Source: an uncultured Collinsella sp. (lineage in GTDB: Bacteria > Actinomycetota > Coriobacteriia > Coriobacteriales > Coriobacteriaceae). Taken from it: a DNA stretch of 64,000 bases. The notes beneath the pieces are model-generated. The model saw only the letters and a list, made by a program, of their open reading frames with translations, had not been told where the DNA came from and did not search any database. The position numbers and the translations under genes were made by a program. Below are positions 1 to 7,989 of the stretch, piece after piece; within the stretch, counting starts at the first letter, position 1; each line of letters opens with the position of its first letter. The stretch lies in assembly GCA_900541205.1 (NCBI GenBank), contig UQIV01000009.1:9946-73945 (forward strand). The letters are read 5' to 3'.

Positions 1-771
1 CTTAAGCAGGGCGACTTTGACGCCCTGATTGCCGACGAGCTGGATGTTGAGCCCGAGCAAATTCTGGGCCGCGATCTGTTCCTGGTCAACCGCCAGGATG
101 CGCGCATTTGGGGCTGGGCCGACGAGTTTATCTCGACGCCCAAGCTCGACGACCTGGCCTGCGCCTACACCTCGCTACAGGCATTTTTGGGTTCCGAGAA
201 CGCGCACGATGTCTCGGTCTTCTGCTGCTTTGATAACGAGGAGGTTGGCTCCGAGACCAAGCAGGGCGCCATGTCGACCTTCTTGGCCGACGCGCTGCGC
301 CGCATCAACGGATCGCTGGGCTTTGACGACGAGTCGTACCATCGCGCCCTTGCCGCCTCGATGCTCGTGAGCTGCGACAACGCGCATGCCGTGCATCCCA
401 ACCATGCCGAGAAGTGCGATGCGCGCAACCAGGTTGTGCTCAACGGCGGCATCGTTATCAAGGAAGCCGCCAACCAGCACTACTGCACCGATGCCTTTAG
501 CCGCGCGGTGTTCCAGGCTATTTGCGATGACGCCGACGTACCCACACAGGCCTTCGCCAACAAGAGCGATATGGCCGGCGGTTCCACCCTCGGCAATCTG
601 TCTAATATGCAGGCGAGTATGCATGCCGTGGACGTGGGCCTACCGCAGCTGGCCATGCACTCAAGCTACGAGACCGGCGGCGTACGCGACGTGATGTACG
701 CCATCCGCGCCCTCACCGCCTTCTACGAGCGAAACCTAACCATCAACGGAGCCGAAAGCGTGGAACTCTAA
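1..771 (+). CDS. M18 family aminopeptidase (5' truncated)
   Basis: This is the C-terminal part (256 codons) of an M18-family, aspartyl-aminopeptidase-like cytosolic metallopeptidase that removes N-terminal residues from peptides. The reading frame is open from base 1, so the start and N-terminus lie outside the window. Visible family motifs are FDNEEVGSETKQGA, which carries the glutamates used for catalysis and metal binding, HAVHPNHAEK in the middle, and MHSSYETGG near the end, which supplies the last metal-binding histidine. It ends with TAA at 769-771, directly abutting a small ORF. M18 enzymes usually have about 430-460 residues, so roughly 40 percent is missing, because of the window edge rather than decay. 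Confidence 0.93.
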   Translation, partial: LKQGDFDALIADELDVEPEQILGRDLFLVNRQDARIWGWADEFISTPKLDDLACAYTSLQAFLGSENAHDVSVFCCFDNEEVGSETKQGAMSTFLADALRRINGSLGFDDESYHRALAASMLVSCDNAHAVHPNHAEKCDARNQVVLNGGIVIKEAANQHYCTDAFSRAVFQAICDDADVPTQAFANKSDMAGGSTLGNLSNMQASMHAVDVGLPQLAMHSSYETGGVRDVMYAIRALTAFYERNLTINGAESVEL

Positions 772-954
772 ATGCGAGCCGAAGAAATGAAGGCCGAGCG
801 TGGGGCTCAGCTTATTGATCGGGGTTTACAGCTGTTCGTCGCCGCTTGCCATGAGTCAGGGGTCGACGTTTCCAAGGCGCGACCAACGAGTGCTGAAGAA
901 CTCAAGCGTAACGCCTATTCGGACCGCTATGACGAGGAGACGGACTGGCTCTAA
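772..954 (+). CDS. small hypothetical protein, 60 aa
   Basis: This 60-codon frame starts with ATG immediately after the aminopeptidase stop codon, so it could be translationally coupled. The product is charged and soluble, with no membrane segment, and ends in an acidic stretch (RYDEETDWL). I recognise no family. A second ATG at 787 is a possible alternative start. There is no strong Shine-Dalgarno sequence for either, so support rests on position and an uninterrupted frame. It could be a spurious ORF. Confidence 0.4.
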   Translation: MRAEEMKAERGAQLIDRGLQLFVAACHESGVDVSKARPTSAEELKRNAYSDRYDEETDWL

Positions 955-1067
955 TAAGCGAAGTGTCGAAAACGCTAGATGTATGTTTGATATCACTTTG
1001 GCGAGAGTGTCGCAGACAGAACTACCGGTATGGCGCAAGCCAACCTGACCCCATTGCACCAAACCTA

Positions 1068-1113
1068 CCAAAAAGGGACAGGTTCATTTTGGCAGGCTTT
1101 ATCTGGGCAAATG
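1068..1113 (+). repeat. GGGACAGG-core dispersed repeat, copy A
   Basis: The copy begins CCAAAAAGGGACAGG and continues through TTTTGGCAGG and a TTTATCTGG-like tail. CCAAAA and TTTTGG can pair around the GGGACAGG core. The same 45-50 base unit recurs at 2326-2378, 15936-15982 and 44627-44671. No ORF is supported across it. Confidence 0.85.
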
Positions 1114-1178
1114 CCGCAATGCCAACAGCTGGACGGAATTGTTAAGACACCGCGGGTTGAGCAAACGTCAGCGAGCGA

Positions 1179-1270
1179 CGTCCAGAGCGAACAAGTTGGC
1201 AGGAAAAAGGCGAGGCATTGACCTTCTGGTCATGCCTCGCCTTTTGAATGACAAATTGTCGCTCTGGACG
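1179..1270. repeat. nested palindrome with inner terminator-like hairpin
   Basis: The outer arms CGTCCAGAGCGA (1179-1190) and TCGCTCTGGACG (1259-1270) pair, and the adjoining AACAA and TTG extend the match with one bulge. Inside lies a second, stronger hairpin, AAGGCGAGGCATTGACC (1207-1223) against GGTCATGCCTCGCCTT (1228-1243), with loop TTCT and a following CTTTTG run. The inner hairpin could terminate transcription from the left. The outer arms are more than a simple terminator needs. Confidence 0.7.
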
Positions 1271-1274
1271 GCGC

Positions 1275-1367
1275 GCAGCGTCGACCGGTCCGCCGTTCGT
1301 TAGAACGGCGGAACCCATGGGGCTCGCAGCGTCGAGGGGTTCCGGCGTTTGGTAAAACGCCGGAACA
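1275..1367. repeat. two tandem covarying hairpins
   Basis: Two copies of a roughly 47-base unit, each starting CGCAGCGTCGA, carry hairpins TCCGCCGTTC/GAACGGCGGA (1289-1312, loop GTTA) and GTTCCGGCGTTT/AAACGCCGGAAC (1339-1366, loop GGTA). The stem sequences differ between copies but stay fully paired. They lie just 3' of the dehydrogenase gene on the minus strand and could form its 3' end structure. Confidence 0.75.
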
Positions 1368-1369
1368 AC

Positions 1370-2305
1370 CTAATGCTCAATCCAGCAACGCAGGGTCTCG
1401 CCGGCTTGCAGGTGACGCAGATTCTCTGCGGCAATGTCGACCACATTGTTGAGCGTGGCTGCCAGGTGAAACCAACCGGAGACGTGCGGCGTGATGAGCA
1501 TGTTGGGTGCATCCCACAGTGGGCTTGTCTCAGGCAGCGGCTCGGGGTCGGTGACGTCGACCGCGGCGCCGGCGAGATGTCCCGACTCCAGAGCGGCAAC
1601 CAAATCGTCGGCAACCACAAGATCGCCGCGGCCGCCGTTGGCAAAGAAGGCGCCCGGCTTCATCGCGGCGAAGAACTCGGCGTTCGCCAGGCCGCGGGTT
1701 CCGGGTGTGCTGGGCATAAAGGATGCGACGATGTCAGCCTCGGCCAGGCGCTCGGACAGGGCGTCCATGCCGTCCATATCCTCAAACACAATGGGGTAGA
1801 CGAGCGGGTGGCGCTTGATGCCGCGGACGTGCGCGCCCATGCTGCGGCAGAGCGTGGCGAAGTGACCACCGATATCGCCCGCGCCCAGCACCAGCACATT
1901 GGCGTTTTTGAGCGAGGTGACCGGCCCCAAATCCTTCCAGCGATGCTTGCGCTGCAAGTCGTGATAGCCGGGCAGGCGCTTCATCATAGACAGCACCATG
2001 GCAAACATGTGCTCGCTTACGGCCTGGCCGTAGGCGCCTACCGAGCAAGACAGTTTGGCGTCGGCCGGCACGGTGCCGGCAGCAAGGTAGTCGTCATAGC
2101 CCGCGGTCTGCAATTGCAACAGCTGGAGATGCTCGCATGCCGTGAGCATGTCAGGGTCGATGTTGCCCAGAATTACGTCGGCGTTGGCGACCTGTTCACG
2201 CGTGATGGCGTCGGAGCTCGTGTAGATAAAGTCCTCGCCCGGAGCGCTCGACTCAAGAATTGCGCGATGACGGTCGTTGACGGGCAGCAAAACCAGGATG
2301 TTCAC
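1370..2305 (-). CDS. D-isomer-specific 2-hydroxyacid dehydrogenase
   Basis: This is a predicted cytosolic NAD(P)-dependent enzyme that interconverts 2-oxoacids and D-2-hydroxyacids; the substrate is not clear. In the 311 residues the Rossmann motif GAGDIGG lies near residue 145. The catalytic set is present: Arg in GGRGDLV, the acidic residue in DVTDPEPLP, and His in TPHVSG. I chose the GTG start at 2305 because a GGAGAGGA ribosome site precedes it. The frame stays open upstream to 2371, but that extension would translate the dispersed repeat (copy B), which is unlikely. The gene is not in an operon with the downstream-oriented methionine aminopeptidase. Confidence 0.9.
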   Translation of the reverse strand: MNILVLLPVNDRHRAILESSAPGEDFIYTSSDAITREQVANADVILGNIDPDMLTACEHLQLLQLQTAGYDDYLAAGTVPADAKLSCSVGAYGQAVSEHMFAMVLSMMKRLPGYHDLQRKHRWKDLGPVTSLKNANVLVLGAGDIGGHFATLCRSMGAHVRGIKRHPLVYPIVFEDMDGMDALSERLAEADIVASFMPSTPGTRGLANAEFFAAMKPGAFFANGGRGDLVVADDLVAALESGHLAGAAVDVTDPEPLPETSPLWDAPNMLITPHVSGWFHLAATLNNVVDIAAENLRHLQAGETLRCWIEH

Positions 2306-2325
2306 AAGCAGTCCTCTCCGCTCGA

Positions 2326-2378
2326 CCTGCCAAAAAGGGACAGGTTTATTTTGGCAGGTTTTATCAGGCAAAACGCTA
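2326..2378 (+). repeat. GGGACAGG-core dispersed repeat, copy B
   Basis: The arms CCTGCCAAAA (2326-2335) and TTTTGGCAGG (2349-2358) pair perfectly around AGGGACAGGTTTA, followed by the TTTTATC tail seen in the other copies. It sits just upstream of the dehydrogenase start. Confidence 0.88.
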
Positions 2379-2438
2379 TAAAAACGCCGGGCTACGCGAT
2401 GGTTAACATATCCATCGCGTAGCCCGGCGCATCCACAG

Positions 2439-3326
2439 CTACCAGCTCAGCAGCTCGTAACCATCCTCGGTCACCACGAGCTGTACCTCGCACTGGGCCG
2501 AATCGCTGCCGTCCTTGGTGCGCACGCACCAACCGTCGCCCTTGCTGATTTTGATGTCGGGCGCTCCGGCGTTGACCATGGGCTCGATGGTAAAGACCAT
2601 GCCCGGAGCCATGATGGTGTCCACATCGGGCGCCTCGGTGGTAAAGCCCACAAACGGGTCCTCGTGGAACTCCTTACCGATGCCGTGCCCGCCGTACTCG
2701 CGCACCACGCTAAAACCGGCGTCCTCGACGGTCTTTTGCACGGCCTCGGCCATAACGGACAGCGGCAGCCATGGCTTGACGGCTGCCAAGCCCGCCTCCA
2801 CGCTGGCGCGGGTGACGTTGACCAGGCGCTGGCGCTCGGCAGAGACCTCGCCGATGCAGAACATGCGGCTCGAATCACTAAAGTAACCGTCCAGGATCGT
2901 GGAGCAGTCCACATTGATGATGTCGCCCTCGTGCAGCACATCCGCATCGCAGGGGATACCGTGGCAGACGACGTCGTTGATCGAGGTGCACACGCTCTTG
3001 GGATAGCCCTCGTAGTTAAGATCGGCCGGCGTGCCGCCGTGCTCGACGGTGTAGTCGTAGATCATCTGGTCGATCTGGTTGGTGGTCATGCCTGCGGCGA
3101 TATGCTCGCCCACATAATCGAGCACGCCCACGTTGATGGCGGCCGAGCGCTTGATGCCCTCGATATCGGTGGGCGTCTTGTAGAGCGTGCGGGGCAGAAC
3201 CTCCCAGCCCTCTTCCCACAAGCGCTCGAGGCGCTCATCAAAGGCGCTATGGCATTTCTTATATTTTTTGCCGCTGCCGCACCAGCAGGCGTCGTTGCGG
3301 CCGGGCACGGGTCCATTGTCAAACAT
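2439..3326 (-). CDS. map: type I methionine aminopeptidase with N-terminal SEC-C zinc motif
   Basis: It removes the initiator methionine from nascent proteins. Residues about 8-26 (PGRNDACWCGSGKKYKKCH) form a SEC-C motif like the zinc-binding tail of SecA, which probably helps docking at the ribosome or SecA. The catalytic pita-bread fold follows, with the expected metal ligands in NVDCS, YFSDSS, GGHGIG, FTIEPM and SAQCE. The 295 residues fit the SEC-C subclass. The start ATG at 3326 has an AAGGAAG ribosome site. Coriobacteria often carry several map paralogues, so this need not be the sole or essential copy. Confidence 0.95.
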   Translation of the reverse strand: MFDNGPVPGRNDACWCGSGKKYKKCHSAFDERLERLWEEGWEVLPRTLYKTPTDIEGIKRSAAINVGVLDYVGEHIAAGMTTNQIDQMIYDYTVEHGGTPADLNYEGYPKSVCTSINDVVCHGIPCDADVLHEGDIINVDCSTILDGYFSDSSRMFCIGEVSAERQRLVNVTRASVEAGLAAVKPWLPLSVMAEAVQKTVEDAGFSVVREYGGHGIGKEFHEDPFVGFTTEAPDVDTIMAPGMVFTIEPMVNAGAPDIKISKGDGWCVRTKDGSDSAQCEVQLVVTEDGYELLSW

Positions 3327-3379
3327 GGCTAACTTCCTTTCATCCGCAGCTAGTATAGCCCACCCACGCGTCCATAAGA

Positions 3380-3444
3380 GTTGCGGTGATATAGTTCCGA
3401 TTTAAGCTGTTTAACAGCATAAACAGGAACTATATCACCGCAAC
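3380..3444. repeat. 65-nt palindrome, 19 bp perfect arms
   Basis: Arms GTTGCGGTGATATAGTTCC (3380-3398) and their exact complement (3426-3444) flank a 27 nt loop. The loop contains its own hairpin, GCTGTT-T-AACAGC. No T-run follows either arm, so it does not look like an ordinary terminator. It lies between the map start and the 3' end of the radical SAM gene. Elements of the same size and layout occur at 7784-7847 and 16127-16189. Confidence 0.85.
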
Positions 3445-3486
3445 TGATGGAGCGGGATGGCGGGCACTAGCTGCTGCGTGGTTTTG

Positions 3487-4263
3487 CTAGTAGCTCACCT
3501 GGCAGGGAATGTCGAGGGTGCGCACGCGTGCGGCAATGGCGTCGAGCACCTCAGGCGCCGCTTTGGCAAGGCCGGCGACCGGCGTCTCGCGCGCCACCGT
3601 GTAGATGGTCGCTTCTTGTGGGCGAATGCGCTCAAGCGCCGCGAGCCAGGGGGCAACGTACTCCTCGCCGGTGTTGTCGATGAGCTTGCCCTGATACTCG
3701 CCGTTCAAAAAGATCGTCTGGATAATAACGTGACCGTCAAAGCTTGCGAACGTCTCAATCTGGTGCTCGACGTCGTAGGGGCCAACAGGCTGGTCGAGCA
3801 GCTGGATAAATGCCGGATCGACCGTATCGAGCTTAAGAATGTTGTCGTCGACCATCATGAGCGCGTCGTGCACCTCGGGGCGATCGGCGCGCGTGCCGTT
3901 GGAGAGCACGGCGATCTTGGAGTTTGGGGCAAGCTCGTCGCGCAGCGCGACGGCGCCGGCGATGGCCTGCGGAAACTCCGGTGCGGCGGTGGGCTCGCCG
4001 TTGCCTGCGAAGGTGATCACATCGGGGAGCTCGCCCTCGGCTGTCATCTCGCGCAGCTTTGCCTCGAGCGCGTCGAGTACCACGGCAGCTGTGTTGTGCG
4101 GCTCATGGCAGGGGCGCTCGGCATTGAGGCCGTTTTCGCAGTAAATGCAGTCGAACGTGCAGATTTTGCCGCTGGCCGGCATCATGTTGACGCCGAGCGA
4201 GAGACCAAGGCGACGGCTGCGAACGGGCCCAAAGATGGGGCTGGCATTCAAAAACGTAGACAT
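3487..4263 (-). CDS. radical SAM enzyme
   Basis: This is a predicted iron-sulfur enzyme that cleaves S-adenosylmethionine to generate a radical. The cluster motif CTFDCIYC (Cys35, Cys39, Cys42) is complete. The core continues with FAGNGEPTAAPEF, the GNGEPT-type motif of the MoaA/COG0731-like branch. Length is 258 residues with the ATG at 4263, chosen because AGGAG lies nine bases upstream; ATG 4269 is possible but very close to that site. The frame is open far upstream across the divergent hydrolase gene, but that part is shadow sequence. The substrate is unknown, and there is no dedicated maturation neighbour. Confidence 0.88.
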   Translation of the reverse strand: MSTFLNASPIFGPVRSRRLGLSLGVNMMPASGKICTFDCIYCENGLNAERPCHEPHNTAAVVLDALEAKLREMTAEGELPDVITFAGNGEPTAAPEFPQAIAGAVALRDELAPNSKIAVLSNGTRADRPEVHDALMMVDDNILKLDTVDPAFIQLLDQPVGPYDVEHQIETFASFDGHVIIQTIFLNGEYQGKLIDNTGEEYVAPWLAALERIRPQEATIYTVARETPVAGLAKAAPEVLDAIAARVRTLDIPCQVSY

Positions 4264-4488
4264 AGGCATATGCTCCTCAAGACAATTGTGCCTAAGCATA
4301 GCATCGGCTCCAAAGCAGGGTGCGGGCTCTTGCTTTACAAGTTTCGTTTTTTCACGTCGCTCATTATGCCGTGTCATGAAAAGCCTCGGGTCGGGTAAAG
4401 TTAATCTGTTAACAAGGTGTAAGGCAATGCGGGTCCATCCAACCGCACTGACGTGCAACTGGATGAGCATTGATGATGGGGGCACAAC

Positions 4489-5286
4489 ATGGATTTTACG
4501 GTCGAGAATGCGGGCACCACGATTGCCTGTCGCGAATATGCCGGCCCGGATGTGTCGCCTGATACTCCTGCCTTGGTGTGCGTGCACGGCGCTTGTGTCG
4601 ACGGCACATTTTTTGACGGTATCGCTTGTGAGCTCAGTCGCAACTACCGCGTAATTGCCTACGACCGCCGCGGCTGCGGTGACAGCAGCGATGCGGCAGA
4701 CGACAGCTATGATCTTGCCGCTCAGGCCGCCGACCTGCAAGCCGTGATCGAACACGTTGGCGCTCCGGCAAATGTGCTTGCGCATAGCGCCGGTACGTTG
4801 GTGGCGCTGGAGCTTCTTCGTACCGAACCCCATCTCGTCGCCCGTGCGATTCTGCATGAGCCGGCTGTGTCGGCCGAAGGCGTCGGTATGGGCGCAGCTC
4901 CGGTTTTGCTCGATATGATTGCGGCTGGAAAGGTTTCAAGGGCGCTCCGGCTTTTCTTGGGAGCTCTCGGCGACTTGGACCCCGAGGCTCCTGGGACGAC
5001 CGAAGCGGAAGTCAAACATGCCCTGCGCAATGGTCGTTGCTTTATGGCCAATGAATACGGAACAAATATGACATATGCTCCCGACTGGGAGCGCGCCCGC
5101 GCGTCAAAGGCGGTGTCGGCCGTGTTTTTGGGCGAGCTTTCGGTCGATACACCTCGCGAGGCTGGTACGAGGGTGGCGGCTGAGCTTTTGGGCTGTCCAC
5201 TCGTAATGGTTCCCGGCGCGCACAACGGCCTGCGCGATCGCCCGACAGCGGCTGCCCAGACTGTCCGTGGCATCCTGGGGTTCTAA
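4489..5286 (+). CDS. alpha/beta-fold hydrolase
   Basis: This 265-residue cytosolic hydrolase has the oxyanion-hole strand VCVHGACVDG near residue 30, the nucleophile elbow AHSAG with Ser100, and the catalytic His245 in VPGAHNG. No signal peptide is visible. The gene is transcribed divergently from the radical SAM gene and stands alone. A GTTAA/TTAAC inverted repeat lies about 80 bases upstream. The substrate (ester, lactone or peptide) cannot be deduced. Confidence 0.9.
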   Translation: MDFTVENAGTTIACREYAGPDVSPDTPALVCVHGACVDGTFFDGIACELSRNYRVIAYDRRGCGDSSDAADDSYDLAAQAADLQAVIEHVGAPANVLAHSAGTLVALELLRTEPHLVARAILHEPAVSAEGVGMGAAPVLLDMIAAGKVSRALRLFLGALGDLDPEAPGTTEAEVKHALRNGRCFMANEYGTNMTYAPDWERARASKAVSAVFLGELSVDTPREAGTRVAAELLGCPLVMVPGAHNGLRDRPTAAAQTVRGILGF

Positions 5287-5431
5287 CAGCTGCAAAAAAC
5301 AAAACAGGCTTCACTCGCAAACGTTTCGGCCGTGTCAACAAATGTGCTCAAGACCTCACGTCTGCGGCTTCAATCGCGCCGTCTGCCAACTCATAAAAAT
5401 GTAACAGCATTCACGTGCTTACCTGCATCGG

Positions 5432-5447
5432 CAAGGTGTTAACCTTG
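5432..5447. promoter_or_regulatory. short palindrome upstream of signalling gene
   Basis: CAAGGT-GTTA-ACCTTG lies about 50 bases before the start of the HD-GYP gene and could be an operator or part of its 5' leader. It is flanked by the related strings AAATGTAACA and TGTAACATTT. No regulator can be assigned. Confidence 0.4.
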
Positions 5448-5498
5448 TAACATTTGGAACCCACCGCTACCATGCGAAACTATCGAAAGGGCCCCCAT

Positions 5499-7379
5499 AT
5501 GCTCAATAATCACGAGGTCAATCTAACCGACGAGGAGGCTGCCGCCGAGGTCGCCCGCGTCGCGAAGACCTACCCCGTGGTGCGTTTGCTGTCGGCCGAT
5601 CAGATTAAGAGCGAGCCTAACTGCCTGCTCGCCGGCAATCGGTGCCCTTGTCTGCGTCAGTCGAGTCTTGAGGCTTTGGCAGACTCCGATGAGGTGTCGG
5701 AGCAACTGCTCAACGATGGTGTTGAGTACCGCGCTCGCCTGCGCCCTCTGAAAGTCGAGGGCGAGCCTCACGTCCTGCTGATGGTGCGTCCGATCGATGA
5801 GCAAGAGGCTGCAGAAGAGGACCTCGTCTACACCGACGTGCTGACGAGTGTGCGCAATCGCCGATATTACGAGGAAAAGCTCCGTAGCGCCCGCATGAAT
5901 GCCGGCGTTGCGGTGATCGACCTTGATGATTTTAGGGTCTTCAACGATACGTGTGGCCGTCATGCCGGCGACCTTGCGCTCGGTGCTGTGGCGACAGCCA
6001 TACGCAGCGGAATTCGTTCGACTGACGAGCTTGTACGCTATGGCTGCGACAAGTTTGTGGTCGTCATGCCCAATATTCCCTCCGATGACTTCACCCGTCG
6101 CCTGCATCAGGTGTCCGATGCCGTTCATGCCACGATTGTTCCGGGCCATGAGTACGTGAGCTTGACGGCATGTGTTGGTGGCGTTCGCATTCATGGCGAG
6201 ACGGTCGATGAGGGAGTTGGCCGCGCTGTCCAGTTATTGAGCCGCGCTAAGGCAAAAGCCGGTACGGTCGTGACCGATGCCGATTCCATCGAAGCCTTCC
6301 AAAGCGAAAAGCCTTTGGTGCTTATTGTCGATGACTCCGAAATGAACCGAGCCATTCTCAACGAGATGCTCAAGGACGAGTATTGCATCCTCGAGGCCGC
6401 CAACGGTCGTACGGCGCTCGACATGGTCGACCGCTATGGCGATGAGTTGTCGCTCGTACTGCTGGATATTGTCATGCCGGGCATAAGCGGCTTTGAGGTG
6501 CTGGCCGATCTGTCGCGCCGATCGGGTATCGACAATCTGCCTTTCATCATGATTTCGAGCGAAGACTCCGATGATATGGTTCTGCGCGCGTACGAGCTGG
6601 GCGCCTCGGACTATATCAACCGCCCGTTTGACTCCCGTGTCGTGCGCCGCCGTGTAAGCAACACCATCCGCCTATACGCCAAACAGCGCCGCCTGACGAA
6701 CCTGCTGTCCCAGCAGTACAACGAGCGCGTCAAGAACAGTCGCATGCTCATCGACATCATGGCCGGCGTCATGGAGCTTCGCAATGGCGAGAGCGGCAGG
6801 CACGTTACGAACATCGAGAAGCTGACCGAGCTGCTGCTTGGCTGTCTGGTCCAGCGTAGCGGCACGATCTCCCTCGACAATGAGGAACGCTCTACGATTG
6901 CCCTGGCTTCGGCGCTGCACGATATCGGCAAGATGTCGATTGACGATGCAATTCTCAACAAACCCGGGCGCCTTACGCCCGAGGAGTTCGAGATTATGAA
7001 GACGCATACCACGATCGGCGCCGACATGTTGCTTGAGCTGGGCCGCCATCACGTCGGCAATGCGCTTATGGAATATGCGTACCAGATTGCGCGTTGGCAT
7101 CACGAGCGCTGGGACGGCAAGGGCTATCCCGATGGCCTTAAGGGCGACGAGATTCCCATTGCCGCGCAGGTGGTCTCGGTGGCCGACGTGTATGATGCGC
7201 TGACGAGCGTGCGCGTGTACAAGGACGCTATCCCGCACAAGGAGGCGATCCAGATGATCCTGGACGGTAAGTGCGGCACCTTTAACCCGCTGCTGCTCGA
7301 TTGCCTACTCGAGGTGCAAGACCAAATTGCCGAGACGTTGGCACGCCCCGCTGACGTCGTCGCGTTTCCCACGATTTAG
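5499..7379 (+). CDS. degenerate GGDEF - receiver - HD-GYP signalling protein
   Basis: The product has 626 residues. Residues about 110-255 are a GGDEF-like fold in which the signature reads YGCDKF, so cyclase activity is unlikely and it may act as a GTP sensor or scaffold. Residues about 272-390 are a CheY-like receiver (VLIVDDSEMN, phospho-acceptor Asp in LLDIVMP). Residues about 418-610 are HD-GYP with LHDIGK and GKGYPDG, expected to hydrolyse cyclic di-GMP. The start ATG at 5499 has GAAAGG upstream; longer in-frame starts exist from 5454 but lack a better site. An HPt gene follows 23 bases later, so phosphate probably enters through a relay from a kinase encoded elsewhere. Confidence 0.93.
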   Translation: MLNNHEVNLTDEEAAAEVARVAKTYPVVRLLSADQIKSEPNCLLAGNRCPCLRQSSLEALADSDEVSEQLLNDGVEYRARLRPLKVEGEPHVLLMVRPIDEQEAAEEDLVYTDVLTSVRNRRYYEEKLRSARMNAGVAVIDLDDFRVFNDTCGRHAGDLALGAVATAIRSGIRSTDELVRYGCDKFVVVMPNIPSDDFTRRLHQVSDAVHATIVPGHEYVSLTACVGGVRIHGETVDEGVGRAVQLLSRAKAKAGTVVTDADSIEAFQSEKPLVLIVDDSEMNRAILNEMLKDEYCILEAANGRTALDMVDRYGDELSLVLLDIVMPGISGFEVLADLSRRSGIDNLPFIMISSEDSDDMVLRAYELGASDYINRPFDSRVVRRRVSNTIRLYAKQRRLTNLLSQQYNERVKNSRMLIDIMAGVMELRNGESGRHVTNIEKLTELLLGCLVQRSGTISLDNEERSTIALASALHDIGKMSIDDAILNKPGRLTPEEFEIMKTHTTIGADMLLELGRHHVGNALMEYAYQIARWHHERWDGKGYPDGLKGDEIPIAAQVVSVADVYDALTSVRVYKDAIPHKEAIQMILDGKCGTFNPLLLDCLLEVQDQIAETLARPADVVAFPTI

Positions 7380-7402
7380 TTTGACCAAAGGAGTTTTAAT
7401 CC

Positions 7403-7759
7403 ATGATTTCCATGCGTGAGGCGTATGAGAAGATCGGCGCTAATTATGATGACGCGTGCGCTCGGCTGATGGGCGGGGAAATGCTTGCCCGTTTTGCCCT
7501 CAAGTTTTTGGATGACGAGAGCATGGACAAGCTGGAGGCCGCCATGGCGGCAGGAGACGCCGAAGGTGCGTTTATGGCAGCGCACACGCTCAAGGGCGTG
7601 AGCCAGAACCTGGGATTCGATAATCTGTACGAGCCGGCGGTTGTGGTGACCGAAGCACTGCGCGGCGCCGATGCCGTTGACGGCGCTCGCGAGGGAATGC
7701 ATGCGTTGCAGCAGCAATATGCGGCAACGATGTCAGCCCTGCGCGAGGCGGCCGAATAA
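7403..7759 (+). CDS. histidine phosphotransfer (HPt) protein
   Basis: This 118-residue, probably all-helical protein has the HPt motif AAHTLKG with His61 as the predicted phospho-acceptor. An AAAGGAG ribosome site lies ahead of the ATG. It probably shuttles phosphate between a hybrid kinase and the receiver domain of the preceding protein, whose gene is 23 bases upstream. No histidine kinase is encoded in the window, so the pair is an orphan relay here. Confidence 0.88.
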   Translation: MISMREAYEKIGANYDDACARLMGGEMLARFALKFLDDESMDKLEAAMAAGDAEGAFMAAHTLKGVSQNLGFDNLYEPAVVVTEALRGADAVDGAREGMHALQQQYAATMSALREAAE

Positions 7760-7783
7760 GAGCTTGCGGGCCTTGATGACTAT

Positions 7784-7847
7784 GAGAGTGGATAATCTCC
7801 CGTTTTAGGCCCGGTGGCGGCCTCAAAGTGGGAGATTATCCACTCTC
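7784..7847. repeat. 64-nt palindrome, 18 bp perfect arms
   Basis: Arms GAGAGTGGATAATCTCCC (7784-7801) and their complement (7830-7847) flank a 28 nt loop that holds AGGCC/GGCCT. A further copy of ATCCACTCTC follows at about 7867. It has no T-run and lies 24 bases after the HPt stop codon. The size and design match the element at 3380-3444, but the sequence does not. Confidence 0.85.
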
Positions 7848-7934
7848 GTTCGATACGTGTCCAAAAATCCACTCTCACCCCTTCCGATTAGTGAATGGCC
7901 TATGCGCACTGGCGGGGCTTTCCGCATGCAATCT

Positions 7935-7970
7935 ATATCGTTGTTCGATAAACTGTTCGAATAACGATAG
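7935..7970. promoter_or_regulatory. operator-like palindromes before DUF2975/HTH genes
   Basis: ATCGTTGTTCGA (7937-7948) is repeated inverted with one mismatch at 7957-7968. The left half also reads TTATCGAACAACGAT on the opposite strand, closely matching the site at 8980-8996. It is the probable autoregulatory site of the HTH protein encoded at 8559. Confidence 0.6.
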
Positions 7971-7989
7971 AGTCGATGAGGGTGAGTGT

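Noticed and set aside
3487..4857. Radical SAM protein starting at 4857 (456 residues)
   Set aside because: The extra N-terminal 198 residues would overlap the divergent hydrolase gene, lack homology to the family and have no ribosome site. ATG 4263 has one.
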